DNA of 64,000 nt from Tubulanus polymorphus (Eukaryota; Nemertea; Palaeonemertea; Tubulaniformes; Tubulanidae). The DNA lies in contig NC_134028.1 of the NCBI RefSeq assembly GCF_964204645.1, forward strand, positions 14,065,263 through 14,129,262, written 5' to 3'. The position numbers and the translations under genes were made by a program. The notes beneath the pieces are model-generated. The model saw nothing but the letters and a program-made list of their open reading frames with translations, was not told the origin of the DNA and searched no databases. Below are positions 8,054-19,248 of the stretch, one piece after another; position 1 is the stretch's first letter; the number at the start of each line of letters is the position of its first letter.

Positions 8054-8125
8054 AAATATAGCTGCAAAGCAGCGATAACGGGTTTTCTGAGCAGGCGTCC
8101 TATTCATAGTTTGAAAAGTGGATAA
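8053..8125. repeat. Dispersed repeat with GCTGCAAAGCAGC hairpin
   Basis: The sequence AAATATAGCTGCAAAGCAGC followed by GATAACGGGTTT occurs here and again at 12016-12050. It abuts the broken end of the Polinton fragment here and an (AAT)n tail there. The GCTGC-AAA-GCAGC inverted repeat suggests the end of a non-autonomous transposon; I cannot assign a family. Confidence 0.55.
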
Positions 8126-10032
8126 TAGAAATATATCAATACGGGATACGCATTTGATGTGTAAAGTCACACCAACGCGGTTTAACATAACATAATTCAT
8201 AGTTATAGTCAAATTGGGGGTTACTCGGGTCGTTTAGTTGTCTGTGGAGTCGAGTAGATTGGTTACCCGTCTGTAACATTGGTTACGGAGACTCGTCAGC
8301 TTGATGAGTTGTATGTATTATGATTGTGCGCCACCTGCATTTTCCGAAATAATGTTCATATAATTATTTGAAGGGACGATTGAAATCAATTATCAACGTA
8401 CGTCTGAATATGTAATAGTCCTTAGTAACTTTCTGTTGCAGAGGGCATAGAAAAGATTTTGAAATTATTTAATTAAAATATAAATTTCATTTACGAAAAA
8501 TAAACTATTATGGTCAGTACAAATTGAAAATTCATAGTGTATTTTTAAGAACAAGCTTACATAGCTTACAGAATACATCACGTACATTTGAATTTTATAA
8601 GTGATGGGTAAAAATCAACGTGTGACAGAAAAAAATGTAGTTAATTATTTAACAATATCGAAACATGTGAACAGAAACTAAAACTTTTATGTCAGTGACC
8701 AGTATGGAATTACACAACGACAATTGGCTTTAAACTCAACAAACATTATTAAAGAATGTTTCAATCAAAATGCTTTATATAACGACATGAATAAACTTGT
8801 TTTACAAAACAAGAAAGTACATTTTGAACTTTTGAATGGTCGAATCCCTTTTATTCACAGTAACCTGTAATGTGGCGATTCTCGGAGCCATCCTTCTTGG
8901 TGACGTCACTAACAAGTGGTCACGGCCGTACGCGTGCACTCATTTCTTTGAAAATCTAGCTTCCTCGCGGAGCGGGACCTGGTGACGCTGCGCCCCGCCC
9001 CCTTCGCGCTGAGAAATATCTTATTCCCAGTTAGCAGAGACAGGTTCTAAAGATCATAGAGTGCATCGCTGGAGGGTTTCCGATCCGTATAATTGAATTT
9101 GAATTGGTGCGGTGGCGCTCTCAATGCGGAAGTTTTTGTCATTCCGAAATAAACCGTAAAGTTTCACAAGTTTCTGTTTATAACGCATGCGCATTAGGAA
9201 GTGTTGGGGAAATCCTCTAAGTCCAGAAATTGGTCGCGTGCGCATGCGTCGCTACATGTGTATTTTTTCCTAAACTGGGTCATGTCAGAACGCTGAAACA
9301 TAGAACTCTAACAGAATGAACCTGCGTGAAGGCAGCGGGAAGGCGCAGTTTGTTTGGTCACTTAATAGGGTCATTTGTGTTTTGGGGAATGACAGACCTG
9401 TCATTCCGCAACCTGTGTTCAAGTGGTCTTGCCATAAGCTGAAAATCTAACATATATATCGGTATATTAAAAAAAAGGATGAATGTATTTTACTGCTACA
9501 CATTCGGGATTCGAACCTAATAGCACTTAAAAGTAAATCCTGGGGCTATCAAAGTTCATTGTTTCATATTCGGGATGCTGTAACTTTTTTACTCGGCAAA
9601 CAATAACCCAGCGACACTTTAATCATCAAAGTTCATGTCGTAACGCTTGAAATACGACCAGTAATTTTCGGGTTTCGAACCTGCTTACAAGATGAACCAG
9701 CGTAAATAAGATCAATATTTTTACGGGATTCGAACCTAATGGAAACTACAGCGACTATTAGTCATTAAAGTTCACATGCAGTTCACATGTAGTACCGCAT
9801 GCGCAATGTGCCGATTTCTCGACTTAGAGCCATTACAGCACTGACTAATGCGCATGCGTTAGGTAGAAACGGAGACTTGGGAAACTTTACGGTTTTTGCC
9901 AGTAGCATGGTACGCACTAAATTCAAAATTACTTTATTACCAATATTTTCTAAGCATAGTTTCATTGGTTTCCTCATTAATTAAATTTAGACCAAACCAA
10001 ATCAAATATCATAATATTTTTAATAACCTACA
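8126..10032. other. Host intergenic DNA with repeats, no gene seen
   Basis: No convincing coding sequence; the few ORFs are short and without motifs. Contents: a ~130-bp direct repeat (8816-8945, second copy 10033-10165); CG-rich patches near 8930-9010; copies of CGCATGCGCATTAG near 9185 and 9845; and three GGGATTCGAACC/GGGTTTCGAACC motifs near 9506, 9668 and 9728, which resemble the tRNA B box on the minus strand inside diverged repeats. This base composition is clearly less AT-biased than the Polinton segments. Confidence 0.6.
8816..8945. repeat. Direct repeat, copy 1
   Basis: AGTACATTTTGAACTTTTGA, then ATTCTCGGAGCCATCCTT and TGACGTCACTAAC; a diverged direct copy begins at 10033, about 1.2 kb downstream. 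Probably a dispersed host repeat. Confidence 0.5.
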
Positions 10033-10165
10033 AGTACATTATGAACTTTTGAATGGTCTAACCCCAGTATAGTCCCCCGTGATTTAGAAATTCTCGGAGC
10101 CCTCCTTTATTTACTTACTAAATGACGTCACAAACTGTTATTTCGCCGGTGCTTGTTGTCTAACA
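10033..10165. repeat. Direct repeat, copy 2
   Basis: AGTACATTATGAACTTTTGA with ATTCTCGGAGCCCTCCTT and TGACGTCACAAAC, matching 8816-8945 with substitutions and small indels. Confidence 0.5.
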
Positions 10166-10184
10166 ATTCAATTCAATTCTTTAT

Positions 10185-10385
10185 TTACAGTAACCTAATA
10201 AGTAATTTTAAGTTTCAAATAGGATGGAAAGTACATTCAGACAATCTGTTGGTTCAGAGAGACCGTTATTACAGTATCAATTTATACATGTCGTTTCGAA
10301 GCTGTCAGTTGCCGAATCTGAATGAAGATGAATTTTATTTGACGAAATCGGCGGAAAATATATTATAATAATAATAATAATAATC
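10185..10385. repeat. Short interspersed repeat with (AAT)n tail, copy 1
   Basis: Shares AGTAATTTTAAGTTTCAAAT, AGGATGGAAAGT, GAAGCTGTCAGTT and CGGAAAATAT with 11838-12018, and both copies end in an AAT microsatellite. A simple-repeat 3' tail is typical of retroposed SINE- or LINE-like sequences. No pol III box is clear. Confidence 0.5.
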
Positions 10386-10397
10386 AACAGAATTTCA

Positions 10398-10437
10398 AGA
10401 GGGTTTTCGACGAAAGTCAGAAAACCCTAATAAATTG
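10398..10437. repeat. Small hairpin AGGGTTTTC...GAAAACCCT
   Basis: A perfect 9-bp inverted repeat with a short loop follows the AAT tail of the preceding repeat. It could be the end of another non-autonomous element. Confidence 0.35.
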
Positions 10438-10492
10438 TCATGCACATTCAGTGTAAACCAGGCCATAACTAGCTGCTATTAAGGCATTCCAC

Positions 10493-11186
10493 TAAAGTCT
10501 ATCCCAGTGGTTATGACCGCGGCATTTCACTCTCAAAGGGCCAGTATCAACAACAATTTAATTGATACTGACAGCTTTAAGTGGTCAAAATCACCATGAG
10601 CATCGCTGACTCGCTGGACCCCAGCTGCTTGTTACTATGGTTACAGGCAAGAGTGAATAAAGAGCAAAACGTTTCCACACTTAATCCAAGAAAATGAAGT
10701 AATAAGCAATGAAAATTCAGTTTTGAAGTCTTGTTGCATTCAAGAGTGAATATTTTCACTGGATGCTGAAGTCAGTGTTTACATTATGAAGTGTCAAAAC
10801 CAATTTCCAAGTTGAAGGATTATATTTAGATTGTGTTTCAAGCAAAACAACAGCACTCGACTCATGAGATAATTCCAGATTATATATGATCACACTCTGA
10901 AGAGTTTATAGATGTACAAAATCAATCAGATTGAATTTGCCACATGACATGATTATTCCCAAAATGAACCTCAAAATTCAAGAAAGGATTTTGTAAAATT
11001 ATAAAAATTGGAATTTTATATCCTTTAATAAATGGCCAGTTGATGGTATATTATTCACTCTTGAATGCAGTAGTCGCATGACCTCAATCACTCGTAAGGC
11101 TGAGTGATAGAAACCACAGGGATCCTGATATGTTAGTGTAACAACTCTTTGATGCACCGCGGTCATAACTACTGGGATAGACTTTA
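10493..11186. mobile_element. Foldback/MITE-like element with ~30-bp inverted ends
   Basis: Ends TAAAGTCTATCCCAGTGGTT and ATGACCGCGG at 10493-10522, inverted at 11157-11186 with one mismatch. An inner inverted pair, TGCATTCAAGAGTGAATA near 10737 and its inverse near 11050, adds a second stem. No coding capacity. Best described as a non-autonomous inverted-repeat transposon of ~0.7 kb; the superfamily is not determined. Confidence 0.6.
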
Positions 11187-11689
11187 ACTGGCTCTACTCA
11201 TTATATTTAGGCCCTAAATCTATTCTAGGCGCATCCCCCAAAAAAGCTAGGCATTAAGTAAGTAGCCAACAATGATCATTGCTTCACCGAGTAGGTCTAC
11301 TCATTTGCTACCATACTCATATTATTAAAGAATTCATTTTATACATTCCCTGGTTAATGGATTCTCACCTTAAAATACATAAACTCCGCTGTCGTTGTCA
11401 TCGATCCGAGTCGTCAACTGAACGCGGAAGTAAAATTCCGTGTGAAAATTCCTACAATTTCTGTCCATATCACGTTGATTTGACCCCGAAATCTTCGGGA
11501 AATGTAGCCAACGTAAATTGATTTACGAATAGAATTAATCAATTGACTCATTTTAGAAATCATGGTTTCGTGAAATTCATTAAAGTCCTAAAACTCGCGA
11601 TAAATTTGAGCCGAAAATGATTTCAACCATCCACCATGTTGTTTCATTAATAAAACAATTGTTGCGCGCCAGCGCTGTACTATGATAAT
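11187..11689. other. Host intergenic DNA, nothing recognised
   Basis: About 500 bp without coding signal. An 80-codon ORF at 11279-11521 has no motif and no neighbouring support. Confidence 0.5.
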
Positions 11690-11765
11690 GCATGGTTTCA
11701 CTAGGATTCGAACCCTCAATCTCTCAGTTGTGAGTCAAACACCTTATCCACCCACAGGACAGAAC
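11690..11765 (-). other. tRNA-like sequence (SINE head or tRNA relic)
   Basis: On the minus strand an A-box-like TGGATAAGGTGTTTG precedes GACTCACAACTGAGAG and a B-box-like GGTTCGAATCC with normal spacing. The T-stem does not pair well, and I could not close an acceptor stem, so this is more likely a tRNA-derived retroposon head or relic than a working tRNA. Confidence 0.4.
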
Positions 11766-11837
11766 GCGTCTTTTACCGTTAGTGGGAGTACGCGACACGG
11801 CGAGTGGCCATTGCTACTTCCATCCGGTGTTATCTTA

Positions 11838-12018
11838 CAGTAAGTAATTTTAAGTTTAAAATAGGGTGGAGAGTGCATAGATAGAATCAACGCGGAGAGA
11901 ATGAGTGTTATATTACTATCAGAATTCTACATTTCGATTAGAAGCTGTTAGTTATCGAATCTGAGAGATGAATTTCTTGTGCGGAAAAAAGTGGAAAATA
12001 TGTAAATAATAATAATAA
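11838..12018. repeat. Short interspersed repeat with (AAT)n tail, copy 2
   Basis: Second copy of the repeat at 10185-10385 (AAGTAATTTTAAGTTT, GAAGCTGTTAGTTATCGAAT, GTGGAAAATATG, then AAT repeats), followed immediately by the GCTGCAAAGCAGC repeat at 12016. Confidence 0.5.
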
Positions 12019-12050
12019 ATATAGCTGCAAAGCAGCGATAACGGGTTTCT
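12016..12050. repeat. Second copy of the GCTGCAAAGCAGC repeat
   Basis: Identical over more than 30 bp to 8053-8086, including GATAACGGGTTT. Confidence 0.55.
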
Positions 12051-12240
12051 GCCTTGCTGGATGAGGAGCGCCACCAAGGGGTCAGCTGATAACATGGCTA
12101 TGTTGATTCACATGGGATACTACGCGAAAAGTTCTAATGTACCAAGGTTAGGGGGACACCGAGAATAACGAAGATACGGTATTTTTACCATGCCCAAGTG
12201 GCCGGTAATTTGCCGGTTAGCATACTACTGAATTACAATC

Positions 12241-12990
12241 GAAAAAACTGAGAATGAGTTTTCAACATTAACGCCCCTAGTGGTTAGAATAGGAACTAAG
12301 TATGTTAGGGATTCGTTGTATCTTATATCCAGGTACATGTATATCAATTTTCATAGAGACACCTTTATCCGCATAGTAGCTATCAATGAAAATGCATTTC
12401 CAGCAAAATGTAGGTGGCGCTCCTGGAGAACCATATAAGTTACCTACTTAAACCATACATAAATACAAGTATCTTGAAAAGGGCTACTAACCACACATTG
12501 CAACCTCGATTCTATCGCCAACGGTTAAGGACCTAGGAGCAAAAATCGTTGTTTTCACATTCCCCTAGTGGCAGTTGTATGAACTAATCATGCAGGATGG
12601 CATATTACACACATGTCTTTGTACTTATACCAAGTTTTGTGATTTTCATAATAAACAGACCGCATGAAATGCAAAAAATGGATGCTGAAATCGATTTTTC
12701 AAAATTTACGCCCCCTAGTGGTTAAAATGGGAACTAATCATATGAGGGGTTCGTTTTGTTTAGTAACCAGGTACATGTGTATCAATTTTTATAGAAATCC
12801 ATTGATACCCTTAGTCCATATAGATGAAAATGCGTATTCCAGCATATTATAGGTGGCGCTACTGGAGAACCATATGAGTTACATAGTTATACCATACATC
12901 AATACAAGCATCTTGCCCAGGGCTACTGATCACTCAATGCAACCACAATTACATCTCCAACGGTTAAGGAGCTAGGAGCACAAATCTCAT
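12241..12990. repeat. Pair of ~310-bp tandem repeats, ~437 bp apart
   Basis: CGCCCCTAGTGGTTA at 12272 aligns with CGCCCCCTAGTGGTTA at 12709. Both copies then share CCAGGTACATGT, AGGTGGCGCTCCTGGAGAAC (CTACTGGAG in copy 2), a GGGCTACT block and CCAACGGTTAAGGA. No ORF is conserved between them, so this is non-coding repeat DNA. Confidence 0.6.
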
Positions 12991-13765
12991 TAAAAAATTT
13001 GGGGGCCCATTTTCGAGCCCGTAGAGCCCAAACGGTTAATCGCAGATAGGGCGTGCCATTGACTTTTTTAATCTCCGGGCTGTTATGAACAACTTTCGTG
13101 CTCGCCCGAAGCTGAAAAGTCAAAGACAAAAAATTTTCTCACACAGTAACTTTTCGATGTCACAATTTTCAAATGTAAAACACCCCCTGGTGGGTGAACG
13201 GGGTCCCCAATCAAATATCCCTTTGACTTACCTCAAGGTACCTGTGTTCCGTACATCTCACGTAAGTTTCAAGTAAATCCGTTGAGCAATATTCTTGTTA
13301 CTAGCGGAATTCGAAGTATTAAAGCCTATATATGATGCTCTAACTTGTGTTGCCGAAGCAATATATGATGCTCCTTAACATACAGCATAAACAAGGCCAT
13401 AAAAATTCCTCAGTTGCGTTCTGTCGAGCAATGTCCTAATTCAACAATCGATTCGTAGAAGGAAGAGATAAAAATATCACTACTGCTTGCGTGTTTACTA
13501 CAGATCTAGAACAACACAGCTCTATCGATATAAGGACACAGACACAAACACACGTATTTAGGAGCCGCTGTGGGAATGACACGTAGGCAATACACATACG
13601 TAGATGGATACTGTTTGAATCGGGCTTAAATTTCGATGTTTAGAGGCTCACAGTGAGTAAACAGTGGATATGTTAACAAAAGTAATTGTAATATGGCGTT
13701 TTCAGGCCAGAGGACGAGAGGACGACTCACCACTCATCACCACAAGTAATTTTTCCTCATAACAA
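12991..13765. other. Host intergenic DNA, nothing recognised
   Basis: No coding signal. A short direct repeat, ATATATGATGCTC, occurs twice at 13330-13375. The last ~40 bp (ACTCATCACCACAAGTAATT) belong to the promoter module of the next element, because a similar stretch precedes the divergent polymerase gene at 14455. Confidence 0.45.
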
Positions 13766-14093
13766 ATGGGAGATAGAAAAGCATTCTTAGCAACAATAAA
13801 TAACAGAATAAAACCAACAAAAAAACATTTTGAAATAAAAAAGTTAGTCGATGTTACAAAAGAAATTGAACACAAAAAATTGAAATTAGAAAAGATAAAA
13901 AGTAAATATGAGAGAGAAAGTAACAGCAAATTTAAGCTACTGTAATGTTAGTACAACGCGAGAATTTAAAGTATTTTTACCTAATAAATGGGTTGCATTG
14001 AGTACAGAGGAGTTAAAAGATTTAGAAGGATTTAAAATAATTTACCATGGGAAAAATGAAGACGGGCATCATGATCTAGAAGTTGTTGATTAA
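13766..14093 (+). pseudogene. Divergent 117-aa-family protein, frameshifted
   Basis: Starts MGDRKAFLATINNRIK; the first ~50 codons and the C-terminal half (REFKVFLPNKWVALSTEELKD, then IIYHGKNEDGHHDLEVVD) are in different frames, with the switch near 13920. The tail aligns well with LPDRFHRLSSEDLEEL and GKNEKGHHEIDFE of the main family. It precedes the polymerase gene, as in the fragment at 7003. The upstream sequence CACTCATCACnnnAAGTAATTTT is repeated before the next gene. Confidence 0.65.
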
Positions 14094-14489
14094 AAAATAA
14101 ATTGATAATGAAAAAAATAACAAAATGAAAATCAAAAATCCGAAATGCTGGACAATTTGATTGATTGAGGCGCTGACGAGAAATGTCGATTGCGTTGTGC
14201 TGTACAGTGAGTGCGCGTAACAGCAGCTGCGCTTGGATAGATCGACGTGGCGAGGCATTGACGAGAACGGTCTACAGTGCGTTGCTATATATAGTAGTAC
14301 AGTGATTGTGTACCAGCTGTGCTCGGATAGATCGATGCAGCGAGGCTTGGACGAGAACAGTTATTTACGTGTTCGCTATATACAGGGGGAAGGTGACCGC
14401 GCTCATATGATCCAGGTTCATTTAATGAATTAAATTTTTTTTTTGCTTTTTTTAATCACTCATCACTGGAAGTAATTTTGTTCTAATAA
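14094..14489. repeat. Three tandem ~85-90 bp repeats plus promoter module
   Basis: Copies begin GAGGC at 14167, 14252 and 14342, each with TGACGAGAA or TGGACGAGAA and, in the first two, GGATAGATCGA; the third is partial. These are markedly richer in GC than the flanking genes. The final ~40 bp hold the module ACTCATCACTGGAAGTAATT and then TAATAAATGGGAGA before the polymerase ATG. Confidence 0.6.
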
Positions 14490-16626
14490 ATGGGAGACAG
14501 TGAGTACCAGACAGAAAAAATGATGTTAATGAAAATCAATATTATTATACATATTGTAAAAAATACATTGATAAATCTAATAAATATCGGCATGAAAAAA
14601 CTGCAAATCATATAAAAAATGTTATAGATTTTGAAACTCCAGAAAATTCCAATGAAAAAAAAAGGAACAATCAGAAAATATGAATATAGATGAAATAAAA
14701 TGTGAAGTTTGTAATGAATTAATAGCAAAAAGGAATTATAAAAGACATCTCGATTCGCAAAAACACAAACAAAATTTAAGTAATAATGTTTTAGGAACAG
14801 ATTATTTTGATGATAAACCTCAACAAGTAAAAAAACCAGTTTCAAAAACTAAATCCATTTCAAATAAACCTTACATGGAAAATGTTAGAAATTATATCGA
14901 TTCACTAGAAATAAAAGATACGATTGAAATTTTAGAAACATTACGCAGTAAAATTGGACCTGCGGCTATTATATTTAGATTTTTTTAAAGGAGCAACAAT
15001 AGAAGATTATAGTAAATTTATTGAAATCATGGAAAAAATAATGGACTTTATTACAAATGTTGACAGATTACAGATGAGAAAGTAAGTTTTGCAAAATCAG
15101 AAGAAAAAATGGATTGTAATATTCAAACACACTCTGAAGAAATAATTTGATAGGAGAAGAAATTAAGAATTAATAAGAGAAGTTAGAAAAAATATTTAAT
15201 GAATTTGAAAGGTCATATTGAGGAAAGATATTTTGAGGGTTCTGGTTTAACATTGAATGAAATTATATTTTTAGATTTAAATACAAAGAGAAATAAAGCA
15301 TCAAAAAGTAAAACAATCTTTAAAAATGATTCAAACTTTACAACAGAAAAGGATATTAAAGGAACAAGTTATATCAAATTACCATTTACAACAAAAGCAG
15401 TAATAAATGTTCAAAATGAAGATAATAAATGTTTTCTATGGTCAATTATTAGTTGCTTACATCCTACAGAAGAACATGTTTATAGAATAACAGATTACCG
15501 GAAATATGAAACATTATATGAAATTGATCAATATCCTGTAACTATAAAAATGATTCCTAAAATAGAAAAAGTTAATAATTAAAAAATAAATGTATTCGAA
15601 TTAATGCAATTACAAGAGACAAAAGGTGAAAATATTAAAGATTATACATTGGAAGCTTTATATTTAACAGAATATTATAATGATGAAAATGTTATAGATT
15701 TGTTATATTACAAAAAAGATGAAAATGAATATTACATGTGGTTAAAACAAATAGAATTATTCTTTAGAACAGAAAGTGATTTTAACAGTCATATAATATA
15801 TTAATGTAGAAAATGTTTATCTGAATTTAGAACTGAAAATGCATTACTAAAACATAAACAATTATGTGATGATAAAGATTTTTGTAAATTGATAATGCCA
15901 ACAAAAATAGATTGTAAGTAGAAATTTACTAATCATAAATTTAAAAATATTGTTCCATTTGGAATTTATGGGGATTTTGAATCGTTGAATAAAGAATTAA
16001 CTGATCAAGATAGAAAAGAAATATATAACAAAAAGCAATTTTTAAAATCAATGGATAAAGGAAATGAACTAAATGAAGATATGATTCAAGACCCACCAAT
16101 TATAAATACAATTAAAAAAGTTCATCAAAGAGCTGCTGCTTATAGAATTTATATGAAATCAAATTATCCTGAATTATATAAAAGTCAATATATTTCTTTT
16201 AGAGGTGAAGATGTAGTAAATGAATTTTGTAATAAAATAATTGAAATAGAAAATGATATCGCAAAATTATTAAACAAAAATAAAAGAATGGTTACGACAA
16301 GAGAAGATGAAATTGATTTTAATTATGCAACTCATTGTTGTTATTGTGAAAAACGTTTTTATTCATTTGATAAAAAAATTTAGAGATCATGATTATTTAA
16401 ATTCAAAATATCGTGGAACTGCTCATGAAGATTGCAATTTACAAGCTAAGAAAGTCAATTTCGTACCAATATTATTTCAAAATTTATCAGGCTATTATAC
16501 CCATCTATTTACAAAACAATTATCAGGAAAATTGGGCGCAATTAATCAAGAAATAGAAGAATATAATGCTATGAATGAAGCAAATGTAAGAAAATATGAT
16601 TTTAAACTATTAGCTTAGACATCTGG
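14490..16626 (+). pseudogene. Family B DNA polymerase (protein-primed type), broken
   Basis: The N-terminus carries a degraded finger (YYYTYCKKYIDKSNKYRHEK) and a C2H2 finger (IKCEVCNELIAKRNYKRHLDSQKH). The exonuclease motif I is visible as YGDFES (~15968) and the HNH/EndoVII-like insert as HDYLNSKYRGTAHEDCNLQAKK (split here by a frameshift at ~16380), followed by NLSGYYTHLF where the main family has NLSGYDAHLF: the exonuclease Asp has become Tyr. At least six stops or frameshifts occur. The polymerase palm motifs are missing because a Harbinger transposon interrupts the gene at ~16626. Confidence 0.75.
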
Positions 16627-16842
16627 GGCCGGTTGTTCAAAGGTTGTTTAATTTTAACCAGTCGTTAAGACTAACGACTGGTTAAAATCCCTAACGAGTC
16701 GTTACTTAAACACTCGTTTAAAGACTGTTTAGATCGGTTGCTCAAAGACTGTTTAAGCCTTTGGTTGACTAACGAGTCGTTATCTTTTTTTTAACTAGTA
16801 GTTAAGTCCTAAACAGTGTTTAGCCTCATTTTCAAAATCAAA

Positions 16843-18000
16843 ATGGCTGCAAACATGGAATCTGTGTCAGTTAAACCTGCTCAACAAAACATTAGAAATA
16901 AAAGAAAAACTAACTTCAGTGTAAAAGAAATCGATCTGTTAACTAGCCTAGTGAGAGAAAACTACGATTTATTGACCAGCAGCTTCACTAACAGTGTTAC
17001 AAATCGGAAAAAACATGATAAGTGGGTGGAGATAAGTAAGTCGGTGAGTTCTCTTGGAATTTGTGAGAGGACACCTGCTGCTGTAAAGGAAAAGTGGCGG
17101 CAGCTTTGTGTAACTGCCAAGGCCACAGTAGGAGGCTATCAGCGGGAGAGTCGGAAAACTGGAGGAGGACCTGCACCTACTCAGCCAGCACCAGTTATCA
17201 ACGAGATTATTGCCATCCAAGAAGAGCGAGGGAATCCATCCTTTTTTGGAATAGAAGGTGGTGTGGAAACTACCTTTTTGAGCGATTTAACAACTATTGG
17301 TGAGTTAATCTATCGTGTATCATTTTATTCAAATACTATTAAAAGGGCTTTTTATGATTTTTGGGTCTGATTTGGTAACATATTTTCAATCGTCTGCTTT
17401 TGTTTTGGTTTCTAGCCAACGACCTTCAGACCGGCTTCTAGTGACTGTGATTTAGTTCGCACATAGGCCTATAAGAGCTAATTAAAGCCCTCTGGACTTA
17501 CTGATTATTTAAATGCTTACCTTTACATACTTTCTCATTGTCTGATATGAAAATCAATGCTAGATTCCGGCCATTATAACTGTTAACTTAGGCAACATGA
17601 CAGTCATGTACAGCAAAGTTCAAGAAGAACCTAAAACTACTAGTGGAGGGTGTACCTAAATTGCGGTTACGGATTTGGAATTTGGCTCGGTCCAATTCAA
17701 TTCTATGTCAATCAGCTTTTTATTACCTCATCTTACTCAGTGGGTTGATTTCTCATTTTCAGATGCTTATGAATTACAATCGCTGATTGACAACATTCGG
17801 AACCAAAGCCGAAAGTTACAGAGGAGCAAGAGAAGCTGACACCTACGCTGCCGGAGTCAGTAGTAGCAAAACTGCCAAAACGGAGGAAGTTTACCACTGA
17901 TGACCGATTGCAGCTTCAGTGCGAGTTGCTGGTTGTCCAGAAAGAAGTGGCAGAACTCCAAAAACAAAAATTACTTCTGGAAATTAGAAGAAGAATTTAA
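16843..18000 (+). pseudogene. Harbinger Myb/SANT-like DNA-binding protein
   Basis: Exon 1 (16843-17299) encodes a Myb/SANT-like domain: NFSVKEIDLLTSLVRENYDLL, then KHDKWVEISKSVSSLG, then TPAAVKEKWRQLCVTAK, with the usual tryptophans. A donor GGTGAGTTAA at 17300 and an acceptor TCTCATTTTCAG at 17762 bound an intron; exon 2 (17763-18000) continues with a short linker and a C-terminal coiled coil (LQLQCELLVVQKEVAELQKQ). One frameshift occurs near 17790. In Harbinger elements this protein binds the transposon ends and helps import the transposase into the nucleus. Confidence 0.75.
17300..17762 (+). other. Intron of the Myb-like gene
   Basis: 463 bp between GTGAGT and TTTTCAG. No other feature is seen inside. 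Confidence 0.6.
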
Positions 18001-18094
18001 AGATTCCGTTTCATGTTTATAATTATCCAATACAACGTATGATTTAATGTTTTTTTCAATTTTATTAAAGATTGTTCCCATGATTAGATTGATT

Positions 18095-19248
18095 TTAGTC
18101 ATTGAAATGCCTGGCCGCAAATCTGGCTCTGAATGCCACGCTATCAAAATTTGGTGGTGCAAAGACGTCACCAAACTCCATTTCGTCGACGACATCTGCG
18201 GGCTCTGGTTCATTCAACTGTATAGCTATGTTGTGTAGTATGGCACAGCACAAAACGATCTTACAGACACGTCCGGGTGTCATTCTTATTTCTCTGTGTA
18301 GAATGTGCGTTTAAAGATTCCAAAAGCCCTTTCTATGATGCTTCTGGTACTTTTATGAGAGCCGTTGTACCTTCTCTCTGCCCTTGAGTACGCATGTAAA
18401 AACGGAGTAAGCAGAAACCTCCGGCACGCATATCCACTATCTCCCAAAATGATGCCATCATATTCTGGATGTGCTTCCAAATATCTAGGAAAGAAAAAAT
18501 CAGCCATCCCTAAATCAAGTTGTGAGTTATAGATGGTGAATGGTTCTAAGCTTCAATAAGAAAATATTCCAATGATTGATAGCAATTCTCAGTCAAATGG
18601 ACTTTTTCTTAGATTTCGACTCATGGGAAAATATTTTCCTTCTGGTTTTTCCAATAACGTAACACTTTAGAATATGCAAGAATTGATCTCTGTGAAAAGG
18701 TTATTTTTATAGTTCATGAATTACAGAAACAAGGGAGGGCGAACACATAGTTCAAGTGAGACGGAGACATTCATACCTGCTGATTGGAGATGATCGGAAT
18801 ATATGACTATCATGAGTCGATCCAGGCCATTTTGCAATGATGTTGGTAAATCTTGCTGGAAAGAAGAAAACAGCGTGATCAATAGGCCTACTAATAGACA
18901 TTATTTACGTATAATGACTGAGGGTTAAGTTTGACACAAACATAAGTAGGGTATGCTTCATGATGGTAGACCTATCTTGGGATTCGAACCAGTATTGAAG
19001 CGGGGAAGATTATGGACTGTATAGTAGCGCCTTCTACTGTAATGCTAAGACTGAGATAAAACTGTCGCTTGCTGCATCTAGTCGCAAGTACCCGGAAATA
19101 TATAAATTATGGGAGAAACAAAACATTAACTGGGAATAATATTTTACCTTTGTGATCACATATTGCCTGAACATTGATGCTATGAAAGCTCTTTCTGTTG
19201 ACGAAAGCTGGCTCATTTTCTGTTGGAGCCTGAATGCGAATGTGCGTA
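18095..19248 (-). pseudogene. Harbinger DDE transposase, spliced, 5' part missing
   Basis: Three exons are recognisable on the minus strand. 19248-19148: [21 protein letters not shown]. 18855-18777: [19 protein letters not shown], with the catalytic-region Asp. 18484-18095: YLEAHPEYDGIILGDSGYAC, then AERRYNGSHKSTRSIIERAF with the catalytic Glu, then [14 protein letters not shown]. Splice sites GTAAAAT, TTCTTTCCAG, GTATGAA and TTTCCTAG fit in phase. A frameshift near 18285 breaks the last exon. The 5' part with the first catalytic Asp is absent because a Polinton terminus cuts the gene at 19249. Confidence 0.82.

Larger units (their letters stand above)
13766..16626 (+). mobile_element. Divergent Polinton-like element (family B) fragment
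   Basis: Two genes, a 117-aa-type homologue and a PolB, are clearly related to those of the main family but much diverged and with different flanking DNA, so this is a separate lineage. It has no palindrome in the window. Its polymerase is cut at 16626 by a Harbinger transposon, and the remainder is not seen here. Confidence 0.7.
16627..19248. mobile_element. Harbinger (PIF) DNA transposon, truncated
   Basis: Begins in GGGGCCGGTTGTTCAAAGGT directly inside the polymerase gene. Contains a Myb/SANT-like protein gene (plus) and a spliced DDE transposase gene (minus), the two-gene layout of Harbinger. A perfect hairpin TTTTAACCAGTCGTTA/TAACGACTGGTTAAAA lies near its left end (16652-16687), and GGTTGYTCAAAG occurs twice there. 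The right part is cut by the Polinton terminus at 19249, so the second end is missing. Confidence 0.8.

Noticed and set aside
9783-9984. Overlapping ORFs on both strands near 9.8-9.98 kb
   Set aside because: Short, overlapping on opposite strands, no motif, no conservation seen; chance ORFs in repeat-rich host DNA.
11690-11765. Functional tRNA gene on the minus strand
   Set aside because: A- and B-box-like motifs are present, but the T-stem and acceptor stem do not pair; kept only as a tRNA-like relic.
14483-14845. 120-aa hydrophobic ORF on the minus strand
   Set aside because: Antisense shadow of the family-B polymerase N-terminus; its hydrophobicity results from reading an AAA/AAT-rich gene on the other strand.
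16969-17220. 83-aa cysteine-containing ORF on the minus strand
   Set aside because: Antisense to exon 1 of the Myb/SANT-like gene, whose domain and splice sites are convincing.
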